64,000 nucleotides of DNA from Rhodococcus sp. P-2 (GTDB taxonomy: Bacteria > Actinomycetota > Actinomycetes > Mycobacteriales > Mycobacteriaceae), in NCBI RefSeq assembly GCF_016598535.1, contig NZ_CP066779.1:4090053-4154052 (forward strand), read 5' to 3'. The notes beneath the pieces are model-generated. The model saw only the letters and a program-made list of their open reading frames with translations, was not told where the DNA came from and searched no databases. Shown in pieces: positions 44,967 through 54,736 of the stretch; position 1 is the first letter of the stretch, and every line of letters starts with the position of its first letter. The position numbers and the translations under genes were made by a program.

Positions 44967-45678
44967 GCTTCCACGGCACCAGCGCCGACTCCAGCTGAAC
45001 CGAGAGACTCATCTTGGAGACACCTTCGGTGCGCTCCTCGAAGCGGATGGGAGTTTCGGCGATCTTCATGCCACGCTGAACAACTCGGTAGTTCATCTCG
45101 ACCTGGAATGCGTAGCCGTTGCTCTGCACCGATTCGACGTCGATGTCGCGCAAGGTCTTTGCATGCCACGCCTTGAAGCCGGCAGTTGCGTCCTTGACGT
45201 GCAGTCGCAGAATTGCGTTGACGTAGAAGTTCGCCCAGGCGGACAAAGCCTTGCGATGCCACGGCCAGTCACCGGCCACTGCGCCACCTTCGACGTAACG
45301 GGAGCCGAGAACGACTGCCGCATCGGTCGTGGTGAGGATCTCGATCATGGCGGGGATCGCTTCGGACGGATGCGAGAGATCCGCGTCCATCTGAATGACG
45401 ATGTCGGCGTTCTCCGCCAGAGCCCGGCTCATGCCCGCGACGTACGCACGGCCGAGTCCGTCCTTGACCGTGCGGTGAAGCACTCCGACCGGGATGGGAC
45501 CATCGATACCCAACTTGTCCGCAACCTCGCCTGTGCCGTCGGGGGAGTTGTCATCCACCACGAGGACGTGCAGGTTCGGGATCTTCAACGCGGCGAGGCG
45601 ATCGACGAGCTTTGGCAGGTTCTCACGCTCGTTGTATGTAGGTACAACGACGGTTATCTGCGGGGCGACGCTTTCCAT
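44941..45678 (-). CDS. ppm1: Polyprenol-phosphate mannose synthase
   Basis: 245-residue GT2 enzyme that transfers mannose from GDP-mannose to polyprenyl phosphate, making the donor for lipoglycans and protein mannosylation. Motifs: VVVPTYNERENLPKLVDRL, VDDNSPDGTGEVAD, and DAD in MDADLSHPSEAIP. It has only the catalytic domain; the N-terminal acyltransferase half of M. tuberculosis Ppm1 is absent, as in many actinobacteria where the halves are separate. Confidence 0.9.
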   Translation of the reverse strand: MESVAPQITVVVPTYNERENLPKLVDRLAALKIPNLHVLVVDDNSPDGTGEVADKLGIDGPIPVGVLHRTVKDGLGRAYVAGMSRALAENADIVIQMDADLSHPSEAIPAMIEILTTTDAAVVLGSRYVEGGAVAGDWPWHRKALSAWANFYVNAILRLHVKDATAGFKAWHAKTLRDIDVESVQSNGYAFQVEMNYRVVQRGMKIAETPIRFEERTEGVSKMSLSVQLESALVPWKLKFGKKSL

Positions 45679-45777
45679 AACACCTTCGTATGATCTGTGA
45701 TCCCGACTTGCCGGATGAAGCGTACGACGAGTGCGGTCGTGAACAAAGTAGGGATTTTACTACCTCGACGGGATCCG

Positions 45778-47844
45778 TCAGAACCGGCCGCCGCCGCCTC
45801 GACTGGTGCGGCCGCCACCACCACCGCCGAAACCACCGCCGCCGCCACCGCGACCGGAGCGTCCGCTGCTGCTCGGTCCGCCGTACGAACGGGGCCCTCC
45901 GCCACCTCGCAGAATGCTGTTGATCAGGATGCCGCCGAGGATCGCTCCTGTCGCATCGCCGCCGCCACCGCGGGGTCGTTGGTTTGCTTCCCACGTGTTG
46001 ACGTCGTTCTGCGCTGCGCGAAGCGAATGCGTCGCCAGGGTGGTCGCGGCCTGGGCGTGTTGCAGTGCTTTCGACGGATCCGAAGCCTGCAATTGCTGGG
46101 CGGCCTGCAGGTGCCGCTGAGCTTCTGCGTAGCGAGTGCGGGCCTCGGCCCCGATCGCGCCGCGCCGGGTTCCGAGGAAGTCACCTGCAGCGGTCACCTG
46201 AGCCTGCGCGGCCAGAATGTCCTGGGCGAGGCGCTGCTGTGCACGTTCGAGCTGCTGCTTCTGTTCCTGAGCGTCGGCAAGCAGCGCGTCGAGTTGGGCG
46301 TCGGCCGCGACGATCTGGTTGAAGGCTGTCAGCGGATCACTGTCCTTCGACGTCTGAGCATTCGCCAACGCTGCCTGGGCCGCGGACTTCGCGTCCGCCA
46401 ATTTCTGCCCGCCCTGCGCCAGGTAAGCATCCGCAGTGGTGATGCCCTGCTGGACGTCGTCCATCGCGGACGGAAGTGTCGCTATGGCGTTTCGGATGTC
46501 GTCGGCGGCGTGATCGACCCCGTCGAGTAGTTTGCGTGCCTGATCGAGAGCCGCTTCGGCAGTGCGAATCGCGGTGACGGCAGCGCCTTGCTTACCGGCG
46601 GGCAGCGCCGTCGCGTCTCGGCCTTCCTCGATCGACTTCTCGGCGAGCGTCAGGCGTTCGCTGGCCATCGTGACGTTGTTCACGACAGATGCCAGCGTCG
46701 GCGCGGGGAACTGATCCTTCAATTTGGTCAGAATCGCCTCGGATTCGGGCAAGCGCACGCTGAGAGAAACAACACTCTGCGTCAACGCATCGAGACGTGC
46801 GGGGGCGTTGATGAGAAGGTCACGAAGCCCGTCGAACTCCTCGACGCGAGCTTCGAGTTCTTGGTCGGCTCGACCGCACGAGGAAATGATGTCGATCAGC
46901 ATCTGCCGGCGTTGATCGGGAGTTTCCGGGATGGCGTCGTCGAGTCGCTGCCTGATCGCGAAGGCGTCCGCGAGAGTCGCCTTGGCCTTGTCGAATGCGG
47001 CGGAGAAGGGCGCAACTGCGGAATCTCCGAACTCGCTGCGAGCCAGATCGAGTTCCTCCTGGCTGCCGGCGATCGCGTTGTCCGTCTCGACGAGGATCTC
47101 CTTCGCCCGCTCGTCGAGGGTGGGCAGCGGAAGCGCGTTGAGGCTGGCGAAGTCGTCGGGGGCGATGTTCTTCGCGGCTTCGACGCTTGCCTTGTTCTTG
47201 TCGTTCTTGCGCTTACGTGAGTACAGGACCACGCCACCTGTCCCGACCACCACAGCGCCGCCCGCGATGAGGAGTGTTCCGACTCCCATTCCGCCGCTCG
47301 TGTTGTTCGCGTCGCCGAGTGCTCCAGCTGCGGCGATTGCCGCGCCGGTCCAATCATCCTCGGCGAGAGCTGGTTCCACGGCGTCGGTATTGATCGATTC
47401 GATGTCGGAATCCGTGATGTTGCTCAGCTCGGCCGGGACGTCGAGGTAGTAAGCACGCTCTGCCGTGGCAACGGCAAGCAGGACGGACTTGGTACTCAGC
47501 GTCGACTTCGTGGCGGTCTGCTGTGCCCATGCCTGGCCACCCAGGTTGTTGAAATCGGGGACGAACGCGACCCACAGATCGATCTGGTGGTCCTCGCTGA
47601 GTTGATCGATCGCGGCTTGGATATCGCTGCGTTGCCCGGCGTCGAGGACCCCGGAGGTGTCGGTGATGTGATTCGGCAACACCATCGGGGCGTCCGCCGA
47701 GGCGAGCGCGGGACTGAAGACGAGCGCCAGCAAAGCGAAAATCGCAGCGACGGCTGCGGCGCTTCCCCGACGCCGAACGGGTCGGGTGGTTGTCCGACTC
47801 TGCTCTACCGAGGACAACTGCGCGAAGTGTGGTGCGAGGGCCAT
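45778..47844 (-). CDS. TPM-domain membrane protein with coiled coil, Rv2345-like
   Basis: 688 residues. A signal/anchor helix (AAVAAIFALLALVFSPALASA) leads into a TPM domain (MVLPNHITDTSGVLDAGQRSDIQAAIDQL, about 53-180), then a helix (VGTLLIAGGAVVVGTGGVVLYS), a long charged helical region with heptads (about 240-600), and a C-terminus of Gly/Arg/Ser repeats ending GGGGRTSRGGGGRF. The same layout is known for M. tuberculosis Rv2345. TPM domains are linked to photosystem or membrane protein quality control in other lineages; here the function is unknown. Confidence 0.8.
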   Translation of the reverse strand: MALAPHFAQLSSVEQSRTTTRPVRRRGSAAAVAAIFALLALVFSPALASADAPMVLPNHITDTSGVLDAGQRSDIQAAIDQLSEDHQIDLWVAFVPDFNNLGGQAWAQQTATKSTLSTKSVLLAVATAERAYYLDVPAELSNITDSDIESINTDAVEPALAEDDWTGAAIAAAGALGDANNTSGGMGVGTLLIAGGAVVVGTGGVVLYSRKRKNDKNKASVEAAKNIAPDDFASLNALPLPTLDERAKEILVETDNAIAGSQEELDLARSEFGDSAVAPFSAAFDKAKATLADAFAIRQRLDDAIPETPDQRRQMLIDIISSCGRADQELEARVEEFDGLRDLLINAPARLDALTQSVVSLSVRLPESEAILTKLKDQFPAPTLASVVNNVTMASERLTLAEKSIEEGRDATALPAGKQGAAVTAIRTAEAALDQARKLLDGVDHAADDIRNAIATLPSAMDDVQQGITTADAYLAQGGQKLADAKSAAQAALANAQTSKDSDPLTAFNQIVAADAQLDALLADAQEQKQQLERAQQRLAQDILAAQAQVTAAGDFLGTRRGAIGAEARTRYAEAQRHLQAAQQLQASDPSKALQHAQAATTLATHSLRAAQNDVNTWEANQRPRGGGGDATGAILGGILINSILRGGGGPRSYGGPSSSGRSGRGGGGGGFGGGGGGRTSRGGGGRF

Positions 47845-47913
47845 GACGCAAATCTATCCGTTGTGGCGCGTCGGCATCGGAGGTGATCGCCGCGAACTGG
47901 CAGAATTGCGGGA

Positions 47914-48603
47914 GTGAAACCTGCTTTCGGTAACCGCCCCCACGACCCATCACCCTCACGGGCGGGCGGCTTCGGGGCAGGATTGGCTCGCTGGACGCGC
48001 CGACTGATCGCCGGTGCGCTGTTGATCGCCGTGGTTCTGGTCGGGGGTACTGCGTTCCGGGTGTGGCAGGTGGCACGTATCGACGACACACGACCGGCCG
48101 ACGCGATAGTCGTTCTGGGCGCGGCGCAGTATTCCGGCACTCCGTCGTCCGTGTTCGAGGCCCGACTCGAGCAGGCGTACAAGTTGTACAAGCGCGGAGT
48201 GGCTCCGCAGATCATCACCGTCGGCGGTAAACAAGAAGGTGACGAGTACACCGAAGCGGCGTCGGGAAAGATGTATCTGACCGATCGCGGAATTCCCTCG
48301 AGTGCGATCACCGCTGTGGAGACCGGTTCGGACACGCTGCTCAGCATCGACGCGGTGAGTGCCGAGATGTCCTCGCAGGGAATCAATTCCGCTGTCCTGG
48401 TCAGTGACCCGTGGCACTCCTTGCGAACACGGACGATGGCCCGCGACACGGGACTCCAGGCGTGGACCGCCCCTACCCGTCAAGGCCCGGCTGTCTTCAC
48501 CCGCGAATCCCAGTTGCACGGAATCGCTCGTGAAACCGGCGCGCTGCTCTGGTATCAGCTCACGCACTTCTCGGCAGACTTCCCCTACACGGCAGGGCAA
48601 TAG
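47914..48603 (+). CDS. YdcF/SanA-like DUF218 protein
   Basis: 229 residues. A membrane helix ([21 protein letters not shown]) at about 30-50 and then a DUF218 domain: [33 protein letters not shown] and [13 protein letters not shown]-like [15 protein letters not shown]. The family includes SanA, linked to envelope barrier function. It starts with GTG 47914, divergent from the TPM gene, and is 4 bases before dgt. Confidence 0.82.
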   Translation: MKPAFGNRPHDPSPSRAGGFGAGLARWTRRLIAGALLIAVVLVGGTAFRVWQVARIDDTRPADAIVVLGAAQYSGTPSSVFEARLEQAYKLYKRGVAPQIITVGGKQEGDEYTEAASGKMYLTDRGIPSSAITAVETGSDTLLSIDAVSAEMSSQGINSAVLVSDPWHSLRTRTMARDTGLQAWTAPTRQGPAVFTRESQLHGIARETGALLWYQLTHFSADFPYTAGQ

Positions 48604-48607
48604 AACC

Positions 48608-49906
48608 ATGACAGCTCACACCACCTATGGAGGCGGCACCTACTCCGAACACGACCTCGAACGTCGTGTCGTCGAGGCGCCGAAGCGTGCGGGGTTGCCG
48701 GGTTCGCAGATCGCAGCGGCGCAGCATCGTTCGGACTTCTCGCGAGATCGGGCGCGTGTCCAACACTCCGCGGCTTTGCGGCGGTTGGCCGACAAGACCC
48801 AGGTTGTCGGCCCGCGGGACGGTGACACACCTCGCACGCGGTTGACGCACTCGATGGAGGTCGCACAGATCGGGCGAGGGATCGCCGACGGACTCGGGTG
48901 CGATCCGGACCTGGTGGACCTCGCCGGTCTCGCGCACGACATCGGGCACCCGCCGTACGGTCACAACGGCGAGAAGGCCCTGGACGAAGTCGCCAAGGAC
49001 TGCGGAGGTTTCGAGGGCAACGCGCAGAATCTGCGGATACTGACCAGCCTCGAACCCAAGATCCTGCGCCCCGACGGTCTGAGTGCCGGCCTCAATCTCA
49101 CCAGGGCATCACTCGACGCAGCCATCAAGTACCCCTGGACCCGGCCGCAGCCCGGCGCGAAGTTCGGGGCATACGACGACGACGCAGAGGTGCTCGCCTG
49201 GGTTCGAGAGGGGGCGCCCGAGCGTCGGCAATGCCTGGAAGCTCAGGTCATGGACTGGGCCGACGACATCGCGTATTCCGTGCACGACGTGGAGGACGGC
49301 GTGATCGCAGGCCGTATCGACCTTCGCTCGCTTGCCGATCCGTCCGAGCAGCGCGCACTGGCAGAACTGGGGGCCTCCGAGTTTCGGGGGTTGGTAGTCG
49401 ACGATCTGATCGAAGCCGCTCAACGGTTGTCCGAACTCCCTGTCGTACGCGGGGTCGGAAGTTTCGACGGAACGCTCGGAAGTTCCGTCGCGTTGAAGAA
49501 TCTCACGAGTGAATTGGTGGGTCGCTTCGCCACCGCGGCGATTGCCAGCACCCGGCTGACACACGGTGACCGACCCCTCTCGCGGTATCAAGCCGACCTC
49601 GACATACCCGAGGCCGTCGCATCCGAGGTGGCATTGCTCAAGACCGTGGCGCTGTACTACGTGATGTCCGACGCCGGACACAAGGCGCGTCAGGATCGGC
49701 AGCGTGATCGTGTTCATCGCGTCGCGGAATGGCTGTTGGCAACCGCGCCGGCCGGGCTCGATCCGATACTGCTGCCCGCGTGGGAGCGAGCCGCGGACGA
49801 CGGCGCTCGGGTCCGGGTAGTGGTGGATCAGATCGCGTCGTACACGGAGAGTCGGCTGGAACGGGTGGACAAAGCGAGCCTGGGCGCGCAGGCCAGCTGG
49901 GGCTGA
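48608..49906 (+). CDS. dgt: dGTPase-like triphosphohydrolase
   Basis: 432 residues with the HD domain: H in [21 protein letters not shown] in [15 protein letters not shown] and D in [16 protein letters not shown]. Such enzymes hydrolyse dNTPs to nucleoside plus triphosphate. ATG 48608 gives the same size as the mycobacterial protein (Rv2344c); the frame upstream lies inside the DUF218 gene. It precedes dnaG with an intervening kinase gene on the opposite strand. Confidence 0.93.
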   Translation: MTAHTTYGGGTYSEHDLERRVVEAPKRAGLPGSQIAAAQHRSDFSRDRARVQHSAALRRLADKTQVVGPRDGDTPRTRLTHSMEVAQIGRGIADGLGCDPDLVDLAGLAHDIGHPPYGHNGEKALDEVAKDCGGFEGNAQNLRILTSLEPKILRPDGLSAGLNLTRASLDAAIKYPWTRPQPGAKFGAYDDDAEVLAWVREGAPERRQCLEAQVMDWADDIAYSVHDVEDGVIAGRIDLRSLADPSEQRALAELGASEFRGLVVDDLIEAAQRLSELPVVRGVGSFDGTLGSSVALKNLTSELVGRFATAAIASTRLTHGDRPLSRYQADLDIPEAVASEVALLKTVALYYVMSDAGHKARQDRQRDRVHRVAEWLLATAPAGLDPILLPAWERAADDGARVRVVVDQIASYTESRLERVDKASLGAQASWG

Positions 49907-49919
49907 GCCGCTCACGCCC

Positions 49920-51470
49920 TCAGCAGGTCATCCGCGTCGACGGGTCGGTAGTGGTATCGAGCCACTTGCCGTAAGCGTCGCCGCCTGCTGCGCGAACGTC
50001 CTTGCAGATCTTCGACTCGGTGTTCCCGGATTCGCGATACACCGTGTAGATCGCCGTCCCCGAATCGGAGACTTGACGCAGTGACGGGCAGGACTGGTCT
50101 GTGCGTAAGTATTTCGAGCCGGGGAACGCGTCGAGGTAGTTCTGGATCTCGCTGGCGTATGTTGCCGGATCGGTGGCATTGGCCAACACCACGATTCCGG
50201 TTCCTTTGCATGCGGGGACGGTGATCGGCTTGCTCACCCCGAGGTCGCCGTTTCTCGCGGACGGGTTCGACGCCCGAGTGGTTGTGGTCGCTTGCAGTCC
50301 GGCGGTGGGTAGCGGCTCGAGCTTCGGCGTTCCGACCGGCTCCTGAATGGGTTCCTGTGTCGACGTAGCGGTGGAAGCCGCTGCAGTGGTTGGTGATTCC
50401 GGTCCGGAGTCTGTGAGCACCGCCCACGTCGCTGCGCCGCCCGCCGCCAGGATGAGGGCAAGACCTACTGCACCGACGACGATCGGCGCTCGATTGCGCT
50501 TGGTCTTTGTCGCGATGTGCGCGTAGGTCCCGTGAGCGGGATTCGCCTTGGTGTAGGTAGGCGGGCCGACGATCGTGGGGTGCAATCCGCCCGCCGCACC
50601 GGGGGTGTGGTTCGTCGAGAGGGCCTGCCGCGCTTGGAGTGCGAGCGCTCCCGTTGTCGGATAGCGGTGTGCGGGATCCTTTGCCATTCCGCGAGCCACG
50701 ATGGCGTCGAAACCTTGCGGCAGCGAGGGAACCGTCAGCGTGGGGCGTGGCGGCGGAGCGTTCAGGTGCGAATTGACCAGGTGCTCGATGCTTGTGGTGT
50801 TGAAAGGTGTTGTTCCGGTGAGTGATTGGTAGAGGACGCAAGCCAGAGAATAGACATCTGCTGCGGCCGTCGGTGTTTCGATTCCGAACCGCTCCGGCGC
50901 CATGTATGCATACGAACCGACTGCGCTTCCCTCGGTAGTGATCTTCGTGTCCGTCTGTGAGTATGCGATTCCGAAGTCGACGAGGTAGGCGAAGCCGTTG
51001 TTCGTGAGAATGATGTTGTCTGGTTTGACGTCACGATGGATGAGCCCGCGGGCATGTGCGGCGTCCAACGCCGACGCGATTTGCGAGACGATGTCGACGG
51101 CTCGTGCAGGCGTGAGTCGGCCGAACTCGGCCAACTCGGCTCGCAATGTGTGGCCTTCGACCAAGCGCATGTCGATGAAGAGGACTCCGTCGATCTCGCC
51201 CCAGTCGTGCACAGGGATCACGTGAGGTTCGTTCAAGGCGGCGGTGGTGCGAGATTCTCGGCGGAAACGAGCTTGGAATGACGGGTCGGCCGCAAGCTCG
51301 CGATGGAGCAACTTGAGTGCGACCAGGCGATCCTTCGAGGTGTCGTACGCCTCGTACACTTCACCCATTCCGCCTCGGCCGAGGAGGCGACGCAACTCGT
51401 AGACGCCGAATCGGGTTCCCGATCGCCCTTCGTGCGAGCTCGAGGCGTTTTCAGTCATCGTCGGTCCCAT
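49920..51470 (-). CDS. Membrane Ser/Thr protein kinase (Pkn type)
   Basis: 516 residues. The kinase domain (about 20-285) has the Gly loop LLGRGGMGEVYEAYD, Lys in VALKLL, HRDVKPDNI and DFG (LVDFGIAYS), with APE as APERFG. After a linker is one helix (APIVVGAVGLALILAAGGAATWAVL), then a Pro/Thr linker and an external domain of about 90 residues with four cysteines (VPACKG, SCPS, KICK, MTC), likely two disulfides. The external domain is not one I recognise. An in-frame ATG at 51458 is an alternative start. It is inserted between dgt and dnaG compared with M. tuberculosis. Confidence 0.9.
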   Translation of the reverse strand: MGPTMTENASSSHEGRSGTRFGVYELRRLLGRGGMGEVYEAYDTSKDRLVALKLLHRELAADPSFQARFRRESRTTAALNEPHVIPVHDWGEIDGVLFIDMRLVEGHTLRAELAEFGRLTPARAVDIVSQIASALDAAHARGLIHRDVKPDNIILTNNGFAYLVDFGIAYSQTDTKITTEGSAVGSYAYMAPERFGIETPTAAADVYSLACVLYQSLTGTTPFNTTSIEHLVNSHLNAPPPRPTLTVPSLPQGFDAIVARGMAKDPAHRYPTTGALALQARQALSTNHTPGAAGGLHPTIVGPPTYTKANPAHGTYAHIATKTKRNRAPIVVGAVGLALILAAGGAATWAVLTDSGPESPTTAAASTATSTQEPIQEPVGTPKLEPLPTAGLQATTTTRASNPSARNGDLGVSKPITVPACKGTGIVVLANATDPATYASEIQNYLDAFPGSKYLRTDQSCPSLRQVSDSGTAIYTVYRESGNTESKICKDVRAAGGDAYGKWLDTTTDPSTRMTC

Positions 51471-51542
51471 CGCTGCGGTGCAGAGTCGGCCATCAACATA
51501 TCGTTGTCAGGAGGTGTCGGGGGACCGCCTAGACTGATGTAC

Positions 51543-53462
51543 GTGGCGGGCCGAATTTCTGACAGAGACATCGCGGCCATTCGCGAACGCACTCGCATCG
51601 AGGACATCGTCGGTGAATACGTTTCACTCAAGCGTGCCGGTGGCGATTCGATCAAAGGTCTGTGTCCCTTTCACGACGAGAAGTCGCCGTCGTTCCACGT
51701 GCGACCCAACCACGGCCTCTACCACTGCTTCGGCTGCGGTGAGGGTGGGGACGTGTACTCGTTCCTGCAGAAGATGGACCACATCAGCTTCGTCGAGGCT
51801 GTCGAGCAGTTGGCCGATCGACTCAGCTACACGATTTCGTACGAGGGCGGTGGGCCGTCCGTTCAACGCGATCGAGGCACCCGTGCACGCTTGATCGCAG
51901 CAAACGCGGCGGCTCAGGAGTTCTACGCCGCTCGTCTGCGCGAACCCGATGCCCAGGCGGCGCGCGACTACCTCACCGAGAGAAACTTCGACGGCGCCGC
52001 TGCACTGCAGTTCGGGTGTGGATACGCGCCCGAAGGTTGGGACACTCTCACAAAACACTTGATGTCCAAGGGCTTCGAGTTCAAGGAACTCGAAGCAGCC
52101 GGGCTGTCCAAAGAAGGCCGACGAGGTCCGATCGACCGGTTCCATCGCCGACTTCTGTGGCCGATCCGCAGCGTCGCCGGTGACGTCATCGGCTTCGGTG
52201 CCCGCAAGCTTTTCGACGACGACACCATGCCGGGTAAGTACGTCAACACGCCGGAAACGATTCTCTACAAGAAGTCTCAGGTCTTGTTCGGCTTGGACCT
52301 CGCCAAACGCGACATCGCCAAGGGGCACCAGGCGGTAGTCGTCGAGGGTTACACCGACGTCATGGCGATGCACTTGGCCGGCGTCAAGACCGCCGTCGCT
52401 TCGTGCGGAACCGCCTTCGGTGAGGAGCACCTCGCGATGCTCCGCCGACTCCTGATGGACGACAGCTACTTTCGCGGTGAAATCATCTACACCTTCGACG
52501 GTGATGCCGCGGGGCAGGCCGCTGCGATGAAAGCGTTCGAGGGTGATCAGAAGATGGCCGGGCAGACGTTCGTCGCTGTCGCGCCCGACGGGATGGACCC
52601 GTGCGATCTGCGTCTGAAGTCCGGTGACGCCGCCGTTCGCGACCTCGTGGCGCGGCGCACTCCGATGTTCGAGTTCGTGGTGAAGTCCATCCTCACCGAG
52701 CATGATCTGGAGACCGCTGAAGGTCGCGTCGAGGCACTGCGTCGTACCGTCCCCGTCGTCGCGCAGATCAAGGAATCAACTCTGCGCGACAGCTACGCAA
52801 ATCTGTTGTGCGGATGGGTCGGTTGGGACGATCTTCCGTCGGTTCGACGACGCGTGCGTGACGAAGCTCGCAAAAGGGCTTCGACGCGCGGATCTTCACC
52901 GGCGCCCAAGCGTCGTCAGGTTGTCGACCCACCTGCTGCCGATGCGCTTGCGCTGCCGATCGGAATCTCCAGGCCCCGGCCCAACGATCCGGCGCTCTCG
53001 ACGCAGCGAGCTGTCCTCAAGGCCGCATTGCAGCACCCTGGCATCGCCGGCAGTGTCTTCGACTCGTTGCCGCCCGAGACATTCACCCACCCCGCTTACG
53101 TTGTCATCAGACAGGCAATGGCTGACGCCGGTGGAACGAGCAAGGGGTTCGGCGGCGCCGAGTGGATCGAAGTCGTCACCAAGGGCGTCGAAGACATGAC
53201 GGTGGCCTCGGTTGTGTCGGAGTTGGCCGTCGAACCGATGCCGTGCGACGAAGACACGGTTCCGCGCTACATCAACGGAGTGCTCGCACGACTGCAGGAA
53301 GCGTGGGTGGGCGAGCAGGTTGCCGACCTCAAATCCAAGCTTCAGCGCGTCTCACCTGCCGCGGCCCCCGAGGAGTACAACTCACTGTTCGGCGACCTCG
53401 TGGCCCTGGAGCAGTATCGCCGACAGCTGCGTGAGCAGGCTGTCGGCGACCAAAGCGTCTGA
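51543..53462 (+). CDS. dnaG: DNA primase
   Basis: 639 residues from GTG 51543, the length of the mycobacterial enzyme. The zinc-binding domain has CPFH at the start and CFGCGEGGDVYSF; the TOPRIM domain has EGYTDVMAMHLAG and TFDGDAAGQAA; the C-terminal part contacts the DnaB helicase. A -10 TAGACT at 51530-51535 puts the transcription start at or next to the GTG, so the mRNA may be leaderless. The much longer reading frame upstream to 51303 lies antisense to the kinase gene. Confidence 0.95.
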   Translation: MAGRISDRDIAAIRERTRIEDIVGEYVSLKRAGGDSIKGLCPFHDEKSPSFHVRPNHGLYHCFGCGEGGDVYSFLQKMDHISFVEAVEQLADRLSYTISYEGGGPSVQRDRGTRARLIAANAAAQEFYAARLREPDAQAARDYLTERNFDGAAALQFGCGYAPEGWDTLTKHLMSKGFEFKELEAAGLSKEGRRGPIDRFHRRLLWPIRSVAGDVIGFGARKLFDDDTMPGKYVNTPETILYKKSQVLFGLDLAKRDIAKGHQAVVVEGYTDVMAMHLAGVKTAVASCGTAFGEEHLAMLRRLLMDDSYFRGEIIYTFDGDAAGQAAAMKAFEGDQKMAGQTFVAVAPDGMDPCDLRLKSGDAAVRDLVARRTPMFEFVVKSILTEHDLETAEGRVEALRRTVPVVAQIKESTLRDSYANLLCGWVGWDDLPSVRRRVRDEARKRASTRGSSPAPKRRQVVDPPAADALALPIGISRPRPNDPALSTQRAVLKAALQHPGIAGSVFDSLPPETFTHPAYVVIRQAMADAGGTSKGFGGAEWIEVVTKGVEDMTVASVVSELAVEPMPCDEDTVPRYINGVLARLQEAWVGEQVADLKSKLQRVSPAAAPEEYNSLFGDLVALEQYRRQLREQAVGDQSV

Positions 53463-53463
53463 C

Positions 53464-53715
53464 CTAGCGGTTTTTCTTCAACTGGTCGTGAGGGACCAGA
53501 ATCGTGGTCTCCTCGTTGATCGGCTTCATCGGCTCGAGCTTGGGCTGAGTACTAAGTGAGTCGGCCAGCTTCTGCCGTGACGCGTCCAACACCTTCTTGG
53601 TGGCCGGACTAGTGGCCACCGCCTTCGCGGCCCGGCTGATCTGCTCGTATCGTGCGCGGCCCGCTTTGGTTCCCAGGACGTACCCAGCTGCAACACCGAT
53701 CAACAAACGCATCAT
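53464..53715 (-). CDS. Small conserved membrane-anchored protein, Rv2342-like
   Basis: 83 residues: a short N-terminal helix (RLLIGVAAGYVLGTKAGRARYEQI) followed by a charged, probably helical cytosolic tail. The GxVLGTxAGRxRYEQI pattern is common in actinobacterial proteins after dnaG. It converges on dnaG with a single base between stops. Function unknown. Confidence 0.75.
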   Translation of the reverse strand: MMRLLIGVAAGYVLGTKAGRARYEQISRAAKAVATSPATKKVLDASRQKLADSLSTQPKLEPMKPINEETTILVPHDQLKKNR

Positions 53716-53851
53716 TCCTGCTTCCCTCCAGCACCGATCGTCCTGACTCCATCCTGCCTGATGACTCGCTGGGCAGGCGATTTGGTACTTCGGTGGAGGA
53801 TTCGCTACAGTTTCTCAGGCAACGCCGGAACGGGCGAAGCGAGCAAGACAA

Positions 53852-53924
53852 TCCCCTGTAGCTCAATTGGCAGAGCTTCCGACTGTTAATCGGACGGTTG
53901 CTGGTTCGAGTCCAGCCGGGGGAG
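53852..53924 (+). tRNA. tRNA-Asn (GTT)
   Basis: Seven-pair acceptor (TCCCCTG with CGGGGGA), D arm with AGCTCAATTGGCAGAGC, anticodon stem TCCGA/TCGGA with loop CTGTTAA (anticodon GTT), and T arm GCTGG-TTCGAGT-CCAGC. CCA is not encoded. It follows dnaG as asnT does in M. tuberculosis. Confidence 0.96.
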
Positions 53925-53928
53925 CAGC

Positions 53929-53964
53929 AAAGCCCCTCACCTGAGAAATCAGGTGAGGGGCTTT
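53929..53964. terminator. Rho-independent terminator after tRNA-Asn
   Basis: AAAGCCCCTCACCTGA, loop GAAA, then the complementary arm ending CTTT and TCTT: a 16-base perfect stem with a U-rich end. It can also serve the converging HAD gene on the minus strand. Confidence 0.92.
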
Positions 53965-53980
53965 CTTGTATTCGTCTGAC

Positions 53981-54604
53981 CTAGTGCGCTCGCAGCAGGT
54001 CCACCGATCGAAGTGCCGATTCGACGTCTGCCGCGTTGTTTGCTTGTTCTGCGAGAATTCCCAGCCGTCGAGCGCTGAGGACGTTCACCGGGTTGTCGTC
54101 GACGAAGAAGGTCTGCTGTGGACGCGCATCGAGAAACTCCAGCGCAGCCACGAAGGCCGCAGGGGCGGGTTTGGTAGCTCCGAGCATGCAGGAGAAAACA
54201 TGCTTGTCGATTGCCGATGGAGTTACAACACTTTCGATGGCGGCCAACAGGACAGGTCCATTGTCGGAGAGCGTGGCGACCACGACGCCCTCGCTTCGAA
54301 GCGCGATTGCGAGAGCGATGACTGCGCGGTCCGGGACGAAGGCTGTCGCCCAGGCTCGGCGTAGGTCGTCGCGGTCACCAGAAAACCCGAGCCGTCGAAA
54401 ACGTTCCAGGATCGCAGTTTCGGAGTGAAGGCCGAGATCGCATTCCTGGTCGAACCCGGACGCGAACACGAGTGCACGGACTTCGTCTTCAGTGACGCCG
54501 ATAGCCGTTGCCAGTTCTGCGGCGCGACGATCGGGCTCGAATCGACACAGCACACCACCCAAGTCGAACAGAACGAGTTCGGGTCGTCCGCTGCCGTTCG
54601 CCAT
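53981..54604 (-). CDS. HAD-family hydrolase
   Basis: 207 residues from ATG 54604; ATG 54625 and TTG 54664 are alternatives. The HAD motifs are in order: FDLGGVLC (D-x-D-like, with Gly in the second position as in many epoxide-hydrolase-type HADs), TLSDN for motif II, KPAP for motif III and FFVDDNPVNVLSARRLG for motif IV. It is a haloacid dehalogenase-like phosphatase of unknown substrate. It is bounded by terminators on both sides, so it is a single-gene unit. Confidence 0.85.
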   Translation of the reverse strand: MANGSGRPELVLFDLGGVLCRFEPDRRAAELATAIGVTEDEVRALVFASGFDQECDLGLHSETAILERFRRLGFSGDRDDLRRAWATAFVPDRAVIALAIALRSEGVVVATLSDNGPVLLAAIESVVTPSAIDKHVFSCMLGATKPAPAAFVAALEFLDARPQQTFFVDDNPVNVLSARRLGILAEQANNAADVESALRSVDLLRAH

Positions 54605-54666
54605 GTCGTAGAGGGTAGGCGTCATCAGTGCCGGTGAACGCGACTCGAAGATGCCGGCGACCAATA

Positions 54667-54708
54667 CGCCGAAAGCCCGACGAAAGTGCTTGCGTCGGGC
54701 TTTCGGCG
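54667..54708. terminator. Hairpin between the Hfq-like gene and the HAD gene
   Basis: CGCCGAAAGCCCGACG and its exact complement form a 16-base stem with a 10-base loop. It follows the Hfq-like gene on the minus strand, with little U-run. It is the probable 3' end of that transcript. Confidence 0.75.
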
Positions 54709-54736
54709 AAACCGTCGAACTGTTCGGCCGGTGCGC

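Noticed and set aside
51303-51542. N-terminal extension of the dnaG frame
   Set aside because: It lies antisense to the kinase gene; the GTG at 51543 gives the usual DnaG length and has a -10 box just upstream.
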